NCBI GenBank assembly: GCA_001776865.1
Contig: MFDK01000021.1
Coordinates: 1-36,934 of the forward strand
Source: Candidatus Daviesbacteria bacterium RIFCSPLOWO2_01_FULL_37_10
Lineage (GTDB): Bacteria; Patescibacteriota; Microgenomatia; Daviesbacterales; UBA10151
Length of the DNA: 36,934 nucleotides
Direction of reading: 5' to 3'
The position numbers were made by a program, and so were the translations under genes. This document shows, piece after piece, positions 8,239-15,739 of the stretch (its first letter is position 1; the number at the start of each line of letters is the position of its first letter). The notes beneath the pieces are model-generated. The model searched no databases. It saw only the letters and a list, made by a program, of their open reading frames with translations, and had not been told where the DNA came from.

Positions 8239-8970
8239 ATGAGAAATAAAGTTATTATAGAATTTAATAATGTAAGTAAGAAATTTAAGAAAGGCCAGAA
8301 ACTTTATTTAAAGCAGGCTCTTTTAGATTTCTTTAAGCCAAATGTAACAGAAGAATTTTGGGCTCTTAAAAACATAGATTTTAAGATATCAAAAGGAGAA
8401 AGTGTTGGAATAATTGGGGTAAATGGTTCAGGTAAAAGTACTATACTAAAACTCATTGCCGGTGTTTTAACACCTACAAGAGGTGAAGTAGAAGTAATTG
8501 GCAGGATAGGTCCGCTAATAGAGCTTGGTGCGGGTTTTCATCCTGAACTTAGCGGTCGAGACAATATCTACCTAAATGGAACCATACTTGGTTTATCAAA
8601 AAAGGAACTAGAGGAAAAATTCGAAAGTATTGTTGATTTTGCAGAACTATCTGATTTTATTGATACACCTGTTAAACATTATTCATCCGGAATGTATATG
8701 AGGCTTGGATTTTCTATAGCAATTCACATTAACCCTGAAATTCTTTTGATTGATGAAATCCTAGCAGTAGGTGATCTGGGTTTTCAGAAAAAATGCATTG
8801 ATAAGATGAATTCATTCCACTCTCAAGGGAAAACTATAATAATTATTTCCCATTCGATGGATATAGTAAGCACTTTTTGTGAGAAAGCCATACTTATTGA
8901 TAAGGGTAAGATTAGAGAGGTAGGTAAACCGGAAAAAGTTATAGCGGCTTATAATAAGTTGATTACTTAG
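8239..8970 (+). CDS. Polysaccharide export ABC transporter ATP-binding protein (Wzt/TagH type)
   Basis: 243 residues from the ATG at 8239 (a TTG three codons earlier is inside the hairpin and less likely). Walker A is GVNGSGKST (60-68), followed by IGRIGPLIELGAGFHPELSG, a stretch specific to polysaccharide exporters, then the signature YSSGM, Walker B ILLIDEILAVGD and the H-loop ISHSM. The E-I-L-A-V-G-D and GRDNIYLNG motifs identify the Wzt/TagH/KpsT group. The protein ends right after the nucleotide-binding domain, so it lacks the C-terminal carbohydrate-binding domain of O9a-type Wzt. This suggests export without recognition of a specific chain terminus. It pairs with the upstream permease. 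Confidence 0.94.
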   Translation: MRNKVIIEFNNVSKKFKKGQKLYLKQALLDFFKPNVTEEFWALKNIDFKISKGESVGIIGVNGSGKSTILKLIAGVLTPTRGEVEVIGRIGPLIELGAGFHPELSGRDNIYLNGTILGLSKKELEEKFESIVDFAELSDFIDTPVKHYSSGMYMRLGFSIAIHINPEILLIDEILAVGDLGFQKKCIDKMNSFHSQGKTIIIISHSMDIVSTFCEKAILIDKGKIREVGKPEKVIAAYNKLIT

Positions 8971-8990
8971 AGTTCCCCTGCCCCATAAAT

Positions 8991-10871
8991 ATGGAAATCC
9001 ATGATCTTATTAGACTTTCGAAAATAGCGAAGAGCCACCCCTTAAAAGTTATAAAAGCGATTTGGATTTTTTTTAAGGAAGGACCGAAAGTTGTTGCTCA
9101 AAAAATAAAACGTCAGGATATTTTAGAGGATTACAACGCTTTTATGAATACACAGTATCTTAAGTGGATTAGAAAAAATTATCCAACAAAAGAAGAAATA
9201 GCCAAACAAAGATATACAAGATTTAAATATTCTCCAAAGATTTCTATTATTTTGCCGGTTTATAATACGCCAATTAAGTTTTTAGAAGAATGCGTACAAT
9301 CTGTTTTGGCTCAGTCGTATGATAATTTAGAGCTTTGTATATCTGATGATGCATCGACTGAAGAATCTGTAAAAGAAGCTGTTTTAAAATATGCAAAAAA
9401 AGATAAAAGAATCAAATATATTTTTAGAGAAACAAAAGGTCATATTTCGGAGGCCTCGAATTCCGCACTGGAACTTGCTACAGGAGAATATATAGCTTTA
9501 CTTGACCATGATGATATACTTTGGCCGAATGCCTTACATGAAATTGTAAGAGTAATTAACGAAAATTCAAATGTGAATTTTATCTATTCCGATGAAGATA
9601 AAATAGAAGAAGATGGTAAATTTCACACAGAACCGTTTTTTAAACCGAATTTTAGCCCGCACTACTTAAGAAGCGTAAATTATATAACCCACTTTACAGT
9701 AATTAGGAGGGCATTGGTGAAAAAAGTCGGAGGATTTAGAAAAGACTTTGATGGTGCACAGGATTGGGATTTGTTTTTAAGAGTTACAAGGCAAATAAAG
9801 AAAGAAACTATTTTTCATATACATAAGATTTTATATAGTTGGAGGAAATCCAAAAATTCGGCGTCATCTAATATTGCAGCCATGGGAGTAAAAAGTTATG
9901 CATTTTCTAATCAAAAAAAAGTATTAGCTGATGATTTAAACAGTCGGGGCTACAGCGGAAAGATTTTATCTACGCAAAACCTAGGGCTTTGGAGAATGAA
10001 ATATAAAATTTTGAATAGGCCGCTTGTCTCAATAATTATTCCAACTAAGGATAAGTATGAGTATATAAGTAAATGTATAAATTCAGTAATTTCTAAGTCA
10101 ACATATAAATATTACCAGTTGATTATTGTTGATACAGGCTCCAGGGATGAAAGGGTTTGGAATTTATACTCTGAAATTCAAAAAAGATATAAAAATCTAA
10201 AAGTATTAAGCTGGGAAAAGGAATTTAATTTCTCGGAAGTTTGTAATTTTGGAGTAGAAAAGTCGAATGGAGAATATTTACTTTTTCTAAACAATGATAC
10301 GGAAATAATAACTCCAAGCTGGATAGAAAACATGATTGAGTTTGCACAACTTAAAGATGTTGGAGCAGTAGGGTGTAAGCTTTTGTTCCCGAATAAAAGG
10401 ATTCAGCATGCAGGAATTGTTCTAGGGATTGAAGGTGGGAGGGTAAAAAAGGGCGTTGCAGGCCATCCTTTTAAAAACTTCTACAACAAAAAAATAAATC
10501 CAGGTTATGCAAAGGTTGTTGATAGTGTAAGAGATGTTGCAGGAGTAACAGCAGCATGTCTATTAATATCAAGAAACAAGTTTATAAAAATTGGCGGGTT
10601 TGATAAGAATTTAAGAATAGCTTTCAATGATGTAGACTTAAATCTTAAATGCCTGAAACAAGGGTGGTTTAATGTATATACTCCATATTCAGTTCTAAGA
10701 CACTTCGAATCGGTCTCAGTTGGTATTCCTGGGGCAAAAGGCAGACTTGTGAAAGAGTTTTTAGGAGAGGTTGGCTTGATGCATAAAAAGTGGGGGGATC
10801 TATTAAAAAATGATCCTTATTACAATAAAAACTTAACTTTAAAAAATGAGGAGTACACAATAGATATATGA
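8991..10871 (+). CDS. Two-domain family 2 glycosyltransferase
   Basis: 626 residues with two GT-A domains in tandem. The first begins at about residue 83 (KISIILPVYNTP), with the acceptor/donor motif LLDHDD and a WD-type QDWDLFLR block. The second begins at about residue 344 (PLVSIIIPTKDK), with LFLNNDTEI as the DXD-like motif near residue 435 and FNDVDLNLK near the end. The order and the 80-residue lead-in resemble bifunctional rhamnosyl- or galactosyltransferases of O-antigen and galactan clusters; the sugar cannot be predicted. Probably cytoplasmic, membrane-associated. It follows the ABC ATPase by 20 bp and overlaps the next transferase by 4 bp, so all four genes are likely one operon building and exporting one glycan. 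Confidence 0.92.
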   Translation: MEIHDLIRLSKIAKSHPLKVIKAIWIFFKEGPKVVAQKIKRQDILEDYNAFMNTQYLKWIRKNYPTKEEIAKQRYTRFKYSPKISIILPVYNTPIKFLEECVQSVLAQSYDNLELCISDDASTEESVKEAVLKYAKKDKRIKYIFRETKGHISEASNSALELATGEYIALLDHDDILWPNALHEIVRVINENSNVNFIYSDEDKIEEDGKFHTEPFFKPNFSPHYLRSVNYITHFTVIRRALVKKVGGFRKDFDGAQDWDLFLRVTRQIKKETIFHIHKILYSWRKSKNSASSNIAAMGVKSYAFSNQKKVLADDLNSRGYSGKILSTQNLGLWRMKYKILNRPLVSIIIPTKDKYEYISKCINSVISKSTYKYYQLIIVDTGSRDERVWNLYSEIQKRYKNLKVLSWEKEFNFSEVCNFGVEKSNGEYLLFLNNDTEIITPSWIENMIEFAQLKDVGAVGCKLLFPNKRIQHAGIVLGIEGGRVKKGVAGHPFKNFYNKKINPGYAKVVDSVRDVAGVTAACLLISRNKFIKIGGFDKNLRIAFNDVDLNLKCLKQGWFNVYTPYSVLRHFESVSVGIPGAKGRLVKEFLGEVGLMHKKWGDLLKNDPYYNKNLTLKNEEYTIDI

Positions 10872-11842
10872 AACATTTGGTCTCTATTGTAACTCCAAAC
10901 TTTAATGGTTTGGAACATCTTAAAGAGTGCATCCCGTCTCTTTTGAAACAAACTTACAAGAATATAGAAATAATAGTTGTTGACAATGGATCAACAGATG
11001 AATCTCTTAAATACTTAGTGGAAAAGTTTCCGAAAGTATTTGTTATCAGATTAAAAATAAATTACGGATTTTCTATTGCCGTAAATAAGGGAGTTAAAAA
11101 ATCCAAGGGTAGATATATACTGGTTTTAAATAATGATACTAAAGTTGAAAGGCGATGTGTAGAATTTTTAGTGCAGAGCGCAAGAGTACATTCCGAGGCA
11201 GGTTTTATTTCTGCTAAAATTTTACAGTTTGATAATATAGATAAAATTGATAATGCGGGAGATTATGTTGATTCCTCAGGACACCTTTTAACCAGAGGAT
11301 TTGGAAAAAGTGAGAAGTTATTTAATAGAGGTGATTATATTTTTTTGGGGACAGGGAGCGGAACTTTGTTTAAAAAAGAAGTTTTTACGATTATTGGTTC
11401 TTTTGACGAGGACTTCTTTTTTTATATGGAAGATGCTGATTTTTGTTTCAGGGCACAAATTGCAGGATTTAAAGGTTGGTTTGAACCAAAAGCTAAAATC
11501 TATCACAAAAGAATGGGTACTTCTAAAAAATATATTAAAAACTTTGAAGCCTTAGTATTTAGGAATATGACGGTGATGCTAATAAAAAACTTTCCAAAAA
11601 GTCTATTCCTGTATCATTTTAACTGGTTGAAAATAATCCTTGTGCATATTAATACTTTAAGGTATTTATTGTTTAAAGGAAAGCTTCTGGATATTATAAG
11701 GGTTGAGTTTTACTTGCTGATACACATCCAGGATCTTTTCAAAAAAAGAAGAATGGTACAAGATTTAAAAGTAGTTTCTGACAGCTATATAATTTCCCAA
11801 ATTAAGGATAAGAAGATTAAGGTTGGAAAGTTACTTTTTTAG
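10868..11842 (+). CDS. Family 2 glycosyltransferase (rhamnosyltransferase-like)
   Basis: 324 residues with a single GT-A domain. It starts VSIVTPNFNG, has VVDNGSTDES, the DXD-like LNNDT (88-90 NND), GTGSGTLFKK and the FFFYMEDADFCFRAQIAGF block common to dTDP-rhamnosyl and related transferases. The last 100 residues are hydrophobic/basic (LFLYHFNWLKIILVHINTL) and probably hold the enzyme at the membrane. Its start overlaps the previous gene's stop as ATGA, the signature of coupled translation. It overlaps the convergent minus-strand gene by 26 bp at the 3' end. Sugar donor unknown. Confidence 0.92.
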   Translation: MKHLVSIVTPNFNGLEHLKECIPSLLKQTYKNIEIIVVDNGSTDESLKYLVEKFPKVFVIRLKINYGFSIAVNKGVKKSKGRYILVLNNDTKVERRCVEFLVQSARVHSEAGFISAKILQFDNIDKIDNAGDYVDSSGHLLTRGFGKSEKLFNRGDYIFLGTGSGTLFKKEVFTIIGSFDEDFFFYMEDADFCFRAQIAGFKGWFEPKAKIYHKRMGTSKKYIKNFEALVFRNMTVMLIKNFPKSLFLYHFNWLKIILVHINTLRYLLFKGKLLDIIRVEFYLLIHIQDLFKKRRMVQDLKVVSDSYIISQIKDKKIKVGKLLF

Positions 11843-12536
11843 TAATTTCCTCGAAATTGGAAGCGAGGTCAACAGCTTTTATTGTTAAAATGTTTTCTCC
11901 GTCGTTTAAGTTAAAAATTAAATTAAAACTCCCATCTGAAGCTACAATTGCTTGAGCATCGTTTACAAAAACCTTAACTCCAGCTTCTGTTTTTCCGGAA
12001 ACTTTAATTTTTCGTTCACTTTGAAAAGCGTGTCCATCTTCTGGTTCAGATACTTCCAGGATTGGTTCCTCGTTGTCGAACATTAGTCGAATTGTTTTAG
12101 AGGGAAGGCTTTCCTTGTCTTTATCGTCAACACTTTTTCCATAAATATTGTTAGTTCCGAGATTTAAATTTACATTTTTTGCAGTAAAACTACCGTTTTC
12201 ATCTGACTGAGTTGTTGATTCCAGGCTATCATCAACATATATTTTTACTCTTGAATTCGGGCTGGTAAATCCGGAAATTTCAATAACTGATGAGTTTGTT
12301 GCTTCATAAGGAATGTTTAAAACCGGAGGAGCAAAGGATGGATTTTCACTTACGTCCTGACCTTTTTTTTGATTCGGATTTATAAAGTTTTTAATGTTCC
12401 CAAGCCCGTTTATAAGATTCGGTAAAATCCAAAAGAAAGTTACATAAATAAGGAGAGCGGAAATTATAATAGTTGTTAAAAAATTTGTTCTCGATTTTTT
12501 AACAAATCTTCTTGTAGACCTGGTTCGGTAGGACAT
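11817..12536 (-). CDS. Membrane-anchored protein with Ig-like repeats
   Basis: 239 residues from the ATG at 12534-12536. A basic N-terminus (RTRSTRRFVKKSR) precedes one transmembrane helix (about 18-38), leaving the bulk outside the cell. The outer part contains two beta-sandwich repeats of the bacterial Ig / glucodextranase-B type: one around VIEISGFTSPNSRVKIYVDD with NGSFTAKNVNLNLGTNNI, the second around IKVSGKTEAGVKVFVNDAQ with DGSFNLIFNLNDGENILTIKAVD. Such domains usually serve as spacers or adhesive modules. A longer start at 12611 would run through the tRNA-Gly gene and is rejected; TATACT 6 nt before 12536 supports the shorter form. Precise function unknown. Confidence 0.82.
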   Translation of the reverse strand: MSYRTRSTRRFVKKSRTNFLTTIIISALLIYVTFFWILPNLINGLGNIKNFINPNQKKGQDVSENPSFAPPVLNIPYEATNSSVIEISGFTSPNSRVKIYVDDSLESTTQSDENGSFTAKNVNLNLGTNNIYGKSVDDKDKESLPSKTIRLMFDNEEPILEVSEPEDGHAFQSERKIKVSGKTEAGVKVFVNDAQAIVASDGSFNLIFNLNDGENILTIKAVDLASNFEEITKKVTFQP

Positions 12537-12542
12537 AAAAAT

Positions 12543-12565
12543 AGTATAGAGTATTTTGGTATAAT
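12543..12565. promoter_or_regulatory. Divergent -10 elements for the Ig-like gene and tRNA-Gly
   Basis: Minus strand: TATACT (12543-12548) is 6 nt before the ATG at 12536. Plus strand: an extended -10, TGGTATAAT with TATAAT at 12560-12565, lies 9 nt before the mature tRNA-Gly 5' end at 12575. No convincing -35 for either. Confidence 0.5.
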
Positions 12566-12574
12566 TTGCATGAT

Positions 12575-12646
12575 GCGGCGGTAGTTCAGTGGTAGAATGT
12601 CTCCTTCCCAAGGAGAAGGTCGAGGGTTCAAATCCCTTCCGCCGCT
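12575..12646 (+). tRNA. tRNA-Gly (CCC anticodon)
   Basis: 72 nt. The acceptor stem GCGGCGG pairs fully with CCGCCGC (12639-12645). The D arm is GTTCAGTGGTAGAAT, the anticodon stem TCTCC/GGAGA closes loop TTCCCAA (anticodon CCC), and the T arm is GAGGGTTCAAATCCCTT. The 3' CCA is not encoded (T then CCC). Folded by eye. Confidence 0.95.
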
Positions 12647-12704
12647 CCCGTGGATTAGAGTCCTACGAGACCTTATTCATAAAACCAGGAATAATCCGGA
12701 TTTT

Positions 12705-13265
12705 CTACTTCTTTAATATTGCTTTTAGCATTTTATATACTCCATCTTCTGATATCGTTTGCCATGTGCCTTCGTAGTAATGGATTTTAGCTTCGCCATC
12801 AACCCAATTTTTGGTTGAAAATTTTACAAATGCCATATCTTTGGTATCACCGTTACGCTTTGTTAAGATTACTTCAACGTCCAGAATATCAGTAAATCTG
12901 TTTGTCCATTCCTCAAAATTTGTTTTCTTCAAATATTCCTGACTTAAAAGTTTAAACCCATCTTCCATTCGTCTGGCTTTAAGGTAAGTATAAAATGCTT
13001 TGACCGCCTCCTCCGGTGAAATAGAAGGATCTACATTAATCTTTTTTATTTCCTGGTCAGTAAATGAAGAGATCATAAACTTTGCCTGATCTGCTGCTAT
13101 AAAGAGGGATAATCCTGCTAGGGGAAGGGTATTTATGCCAACAACACTCCCACACTGGTCTGTTAAAGGACCACCGCTCATGCCTTTGACTAAACTAACG
13201 TTTGTTTGGATATAACTAACCAGTGCTTTTTTGGATTTACGAAACTCAAAGCTCCCTGGAAGTTT
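12705..13265 (-). pseudogene. Trypsin-like (HtrA-type) serine protease remnant with C-terminal NTF2-like domain
   Basis: The reading frame is open from 13265 to the TAG at 12705-12707, with no start codon before the ATG inside the active-site motif. Recognisable sequence begins near 13230 with ALVSYIQTNVSLVKGMSGGP, the last strand and catalytic-serine region of a DegP/HtrA fold (usual GNSGGP is GMSGGP here). The strand VVGINT follows, then about 100 residues (AFYTYLKARRMEDGFKLLS to the end) resembling an NTF2-like domain. The His and Asp of the catalytic triad and the signal peptide are missing, so no protease activity is expected. Upstream, in another frame, lies the front part of a pterin dehydratase; the two meet at an AAAAAAG run. 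Confidence 0.7.
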
Positions 13266-13429
13266 TTAAAAACAAATTTCCGCTGGATTCTCATAGGCTT
13301 CCAGGAGTCTCCTTGTGAGGCTAAAAGTTCCCAGTTGCGGACCATTTTTAAATAATCTTCTGCCTTTTTCCTGGAAAATGGTTTTACTCCACTTTTACAA
13401 GAAACACAGTGTTGTTTAGCTAAATCCAT
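13190..13429 (-). pseudogene. Pterin-4a-carbinolamine dehydratase, 3'-truncated
   Basis: From the ATG at 13427-13429 the protein starts MDLAKQHCVSCKSGVKPFS, continues to NWELL and then IQRKFVFKNFQGALSFVN, a clear match to the N-terminal 60% of PhhB/PCBD-type 4a-hydroxytetrahydrobiopterin dehydratases. After FVN the sequence leaves the family: the helix with the conserved E/D-H-H-P-x-x pterin-binding motif and the last strands are missing and replaced by 14 unrelated residues before a stop. The enzyme is therefore unlikely to be active. An upstream GTG (13480) would read through a palindrome and is not favoured. GGAGGTGG lies 11 nt before the ATG, an unusually good Shine-Dalgarno for this window. 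Confidence 0.75.
13226..13232 (-). other. Slippery A AAA AAG heptamer at the dehydratase/protease junction
   Basis: Read on the minus strand in the dehydratase frame the codons are CCA AAA AAG CAC. This is the X XXY YYZ form used for -1 ribosomal frameshifting, and a -1 slip here continues exactly into the protease frame (GCA CTG GTT AGT...). Whether it is used is unknown; a homopolymer sequencing error or a chance junction is equally possible. Confidence 0.5.
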
Positions 13430-13441
13430 ACAATTTATGTC

Positions 13442-13490
13442 CACCTCCGAGGTGTGATCTTGTGTAACCTTAGATTTCACCTCGGAGGTG
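13442..13490 (-). repeat. Paired palindromes forming a 13-bp inverted repeat upstream of the dehydratase remnant
   Basis: CACCTCCGAGGTG (13442-13454) and CACCTCGGAGGTG (13478-13490) are perfect reverse complements separated by 23 nt, and each is itself a 6+1+6 palindrome. The block begins 1 nt after the nth stop codon and contains the GGAGGTG that would serve as ribosome-binding site for the dehydratase start. It could be a pair of operators or an RNA hairpin hiding that site. Confidence 0.7.
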
Positions 13491-14120
13491 TTAGCTGGCG
13501 TCCGGACATAAGTTTCCTAATGGACAATTATTGCATGTGTGAGTCCTTGCAGTACACATTTGCCGACCGTGGAGGATTAGCATTAAGGGAAGGTCTATCC
13601 AATGCTCTTTGGGGATAATTTTCATGAGATCTTTTTCTATCTTCACTGGATCCTTGGAATCTGTAAGCCCGAGTTTATTTGAAAGCCTTATCATATGTGT
13701 ATCCACAACAATTCCTTCTGCCTTATTAAATGCTGAACCGAGTACAACATTTGCACCTTTTCTGGCGACACCGGAAAGAGAGATTAAATCCTTCATATTA
13801 TCCGGAACTCTTCCGTTAAAATTATCCACGAGCATTTGCGACGTTTTCTTAATCATTTTAGCCTTATTTGTGTGAAAATTGATTTTAGCTATAAACTTAT
13901 CTATTTCTGAAACTTCTGCTTTGGCTAAAGCCTCTGGAGATGGGAATTCTTTGAATAGGGCAGGAGTAGCTAAATTTACAGAAACATCTGTAGCTTGCGC
14001 AGATAAAATGGTTGCAATTAAAAGTTCGTACGAATTTTTAAAGTTCAGGGCAATTTTAGCATTTGGATAAACTTTATGGAGTCTTTTTATTATTTCAAGA
14101 GCCCTTTCCTTCCTGGTCAT
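13491..14120 (-). CDS. nth: Endonuclease III (DNA glycosylase/AP lyase)
   Basis: 209 residues, normal for Nth. It removes oxidised pyrimidines from DNA in base excision repair and nicks the abasic site. Landmarks are the helix-hairpin-helix LSGVARKGANVV with the catalytic Lys121, the catalytic Asp140 in VVDTHMIR, and the [4Fe-4S] loop with C189, C196, C199 and C205 in the canonical 6-2-5 spacing. The usual LPGVGRKTA is LSGVARKGA here; the key residues are kept. TAAAAT (14127-14132) lies 6 nt before the ATG. The gene is divergent from tRNA-Thr and followed by the dehydratase remnant. Confidence 0.96.
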   Translation of the reverse strand: MTRKERALEIIKRLHKVYPNAKIALNFKNSYELLIATILSAQATDVSVNLATPALFKEFPSPEALAKAEVSEIDKFIAKINFHTNKAKMIKKTSQMLVDNFNGRVPDNMKDLISLSGVARKGANVVLGSAFNKAEGIVVDTHMIRLSNKLGLTDSKDPVKIEKDLMKIIPKEHWIDLPLMLILHGRQMCTARTHTCNNCPLGNLCPDAS

Positions 14121-14126
14121 GCCAAA

Positions 14127-14159
14127 ATTTTAACACAATTTGCGAAATTCAGGTAAAAT
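14127..14159. promoter_or_regulatory. Divergent promoters of nth and tRNA-Thr
   Basis: Minus strand: TAAAAT (14127-14132) is 6 nt before the nth ATG. Plus strand: TTAACA (14130-14135), 18-bp spacer, TAAAAT (14154-14159) is 8 nt before the tRNA-Thr 5' end. The nth -10 and the tRNA -35 overlap, so the two may compete. Confidence 0.55.
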
Positions 14160-14167
14160 ATGTTTGT

Positions 14168-14242
14168 GCCGGAGTGGCTCAGTGGTAGAGCGAGGCTTTC
14201 GTAAAGCTTAGGTCGTGGGTTCGATTCCCACCTTCGGCTCCA
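14168..14242 (+). tRNA. tRNA-Thr (CGT anticodon), CCA encoded
   Basis: The acceptor GCCGGAG pairs with CTTCGGC (one G-U). The D arm is GCTCAGTGGTAGAGC, anticodon stem AGGCT/AGCTT closes TTCGTAA (anticodon CGT) and the T arm is GTGGGTTCGATTCCCAC. The body is 14168-14239 and the next three bases are CCA. The two other tRNA genes here do not encode CCA. Confidence 0.95.
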
Positions 14243-14254
14243 GGTTCTGCAGAT

Positions 14255-14899
14255 TTATCTTGGGAGTTTTAGAATCATTCCAGGCTCAATGATATTTGGA
14301 TCAGGAATGTTATTTACCTCTGCTATTTTAGAGTAAGCCATTATATCTCCATAAGCCCTTGCAGCAATTGTTGACAACCAGTCTCCTTCGACTACGGTGT
14401 ACTCATTTGTTTCAATCCTGGGTCCCCAGATAGTAGTATTTCCGCCTCCTGTTGCCTCTGTATCCGCAGTGTCTGCAATTTTTACATCTTGAGCTTCAGT
14501 TGGCTCTACTACTGTTGGTTCAGCTTGTGCCACTTCACTTTCCAGCTTCGGAATTTCCAAAACCTGCCCGACTTCAATTGCATCTGCATTTGCCAAATTA
14601 TTTGTTTTTGCTATTTCAGAGTATTTATAACCATCTTTGTAATAACTTTCCGCTATTAAAAATAGAGTGTCTCCTTCTTTAACAGTATATTTACCAGGAA
14701 GTGCTTCCGGTGCAACATCACCTTCAGTTGTTTGTGAGGGTCCTAAATTGGCATCTTTGTTTTTGTTAAAATAATTGAATATTAAAACCCCTACAACTAA
14801 AATAATTAAAGCTCCCAGTACCAGACTTAAAGTTGACTGATTAGTTTTAATATCAGACTCTATGTTATCAAAATATGAAGATTTAGTTGTTTTAGCCAT
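14255..14899 (-). CDS. Membrane-anchored protein with two LysM domains
   Basis: 214 residues. A short cytoplasmic N-terminus is followed by one transmembrane helix (about 24-43), a linker, LysM domain 1 (about 71-117, KYTVKEGDTLFLIAESYY), an acidic Ala/Glu/Thr/Pro-rich linker (about 120-160) and LysM domain 2 (about 167-213, EYTVVEGDWLSTIAARAYG). LysM modules bind the N-acetylglucosamine part of peptidoglycan, so the protein probably ties the membrane to the wall or forms an assembly scaffold; no catalytic domain is present. It is divergent from the Ig-like/GH18 surface operon that starts at 14999. No strong promoter was found just before its ATG. Confidence 0.92.
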   Translation of the reverse strand: MAKTTKSSYFDNIESDIKTNQSTLSLVLGALIILVVGVLIFNYFNKNKDANLGPSQTTEGDVAPEALPGKYTVKEGDTLFLIAESYYKDGYKYSEIAKTNNLANADAIEVGQVLEIPKLESEVAQAEPTVVEPTEAQDVKIADTADTEATGGGNTTIWGPRIETNEYTVVEGDWLSTIAARAYGDIMAYSKIAEVNNIPDPNIIEPGMILKLPR

Positions 14900-14963
14900 C
14901 TAATTTTGGGCAATTGAAGCAGTTAGCAAGTTCTAGGTTACTTTTTAAACCATTTTAAAATAT

Positions 14964-14992
14964 TTGTCAAGAGGGGAAAAATACTTTACAAT
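14964..14992 (+). promoter_or_regulatory. Promoter of the Ig-like/GH18 surface operon, leaderless type
   Basis: TTGTCA (14964-14969), 17-bp spacer, TACAAT (14987-14992), 6 nt, then ATG at 14999. Confidence 0.65.
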
Positions 14993-14998
14993 GAAATT

Positions 14999-15739
14999 AT
15001 GGCAAGACTTATGCTTTTTCTTATTTCTTCCCTTGGTATATTAATTTTTGTAATGGCTACTGCTGTAGCCCCCTTTAAAAGCAAAGTTTTCAGTATTTTA
15101 TACGCGAAACCGCTGTCTCAGGCTTCGGAAGGATCAGGTATTCCAGGCGTTGAACTGGTCATTGAAGGGATACCTGAAAAGAAAATAAATGCAGATCAGG
15201 GTACCAGTTTAACTTTAAGGTGGAAAACAGCGAATGTTAAGTCTTGTATTGGAAGATCATTTGGAATTTCAGAAAAAGATATTAGCTGGTCAGGCGAAAA
15301 AGATCCGGAAGGAGGCACTTTTCAGACAATACCGCTTACTCATAATAATGTATATGTTTATACAATAGATTGCGCAAACGAATTCGGAGATGCTAGTGGA
15401 GATGCTATTGTTGTTAATGTTGGAGCACCCTTATTATCTCAAGTTCCATACATAACTTCGTTTGAAATTACAAAGGATAAACTAGAAAACTCTGAAAAGC
15501 CGGTTATTTTTACGCCTGGTGATGAGATACAAGTTAAATGGTCGGGTTTAAATTTAAATACGCCATATTCGATTTGTTTTGCTTCAGGCTCGTGGCCTTC
15601 TATGTACCAAAATTCTGGAAAAACTAACGTTTCTGAAAATTTTGTACTTGGCAGTACAAAAGTCTATAGATATTCTCTTTATTGCAGTAATGAAGCTGGT
15701 ATTACAGGAAGAGCTGTAACCTTTAGCCCAAATCCATGA
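14999..15739 (+). CDS. Secreted or anchored protein with two Ig-like domains
   Basis: 246 residues. The first 24 are a hydrophobic signal/anchor (LMLFLISSLGILIFVMATAV). Two beta-sandwich repeats follow: the first with LTLRWKTANVKSC and VYTIDCANEFGDASG, the second with IQVKWSGLNLNTPYSICFAS and YRYSLYCSNEAGITG. Each repeat carries a W-x-[TG]-x-N/L start and a cysteine pair, the pattern of Ig/PKD-like modules common in surface proteins of CPR bacteria. Probably a cell-surface or pilin-like binding protein; no enzyme motif is seen. The stop overlaps the start of the GH18 gene (ATGA, 4 bp), so the two are translated together and the products may act as a pair. Confidence 0.8.
   Translation: MARLMLFLISSLGILIFVMATAVAPFKSKVFSILYAKPLSQASEGSGIPGVELVIEGIPEKKINADQGTSLTLRWKTANVKSCIGRSFGISEKDISWSGEKDPEGGTFQTIPLTHNNVYVYTIDCANEFGDASGDAIVVNVGAPLLSQVPYITSFEITKDKLENSEKPVIFTPGDEIQVKWSGLNLNTPYSICFASGSWPSMYQNSGKTNVSENFVLGSTKVYRYSLYCSNEAGITGRAVTFSPNP

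Noticed and set aside
12537-12611. Longer N-terminus of the Ig-like protein starting at 12611
   Set aside because: It would be translated through the tRNA-Gly gene and its promoter; TATACT 6 nt before 12536 fits the shorter start.
12630-12704. Terminator after the protease remnant (AATCCGGATT palindrome)
   Set aside because: Only a 5-bp palindrome with no loop and no T-run on the minus strand.
13609-14070. Two plus-strand frames of 88 and 63 codons
   Set aside because: They lie fully antisense to nth, which has complete catalytic and iron-sulphur motifs.
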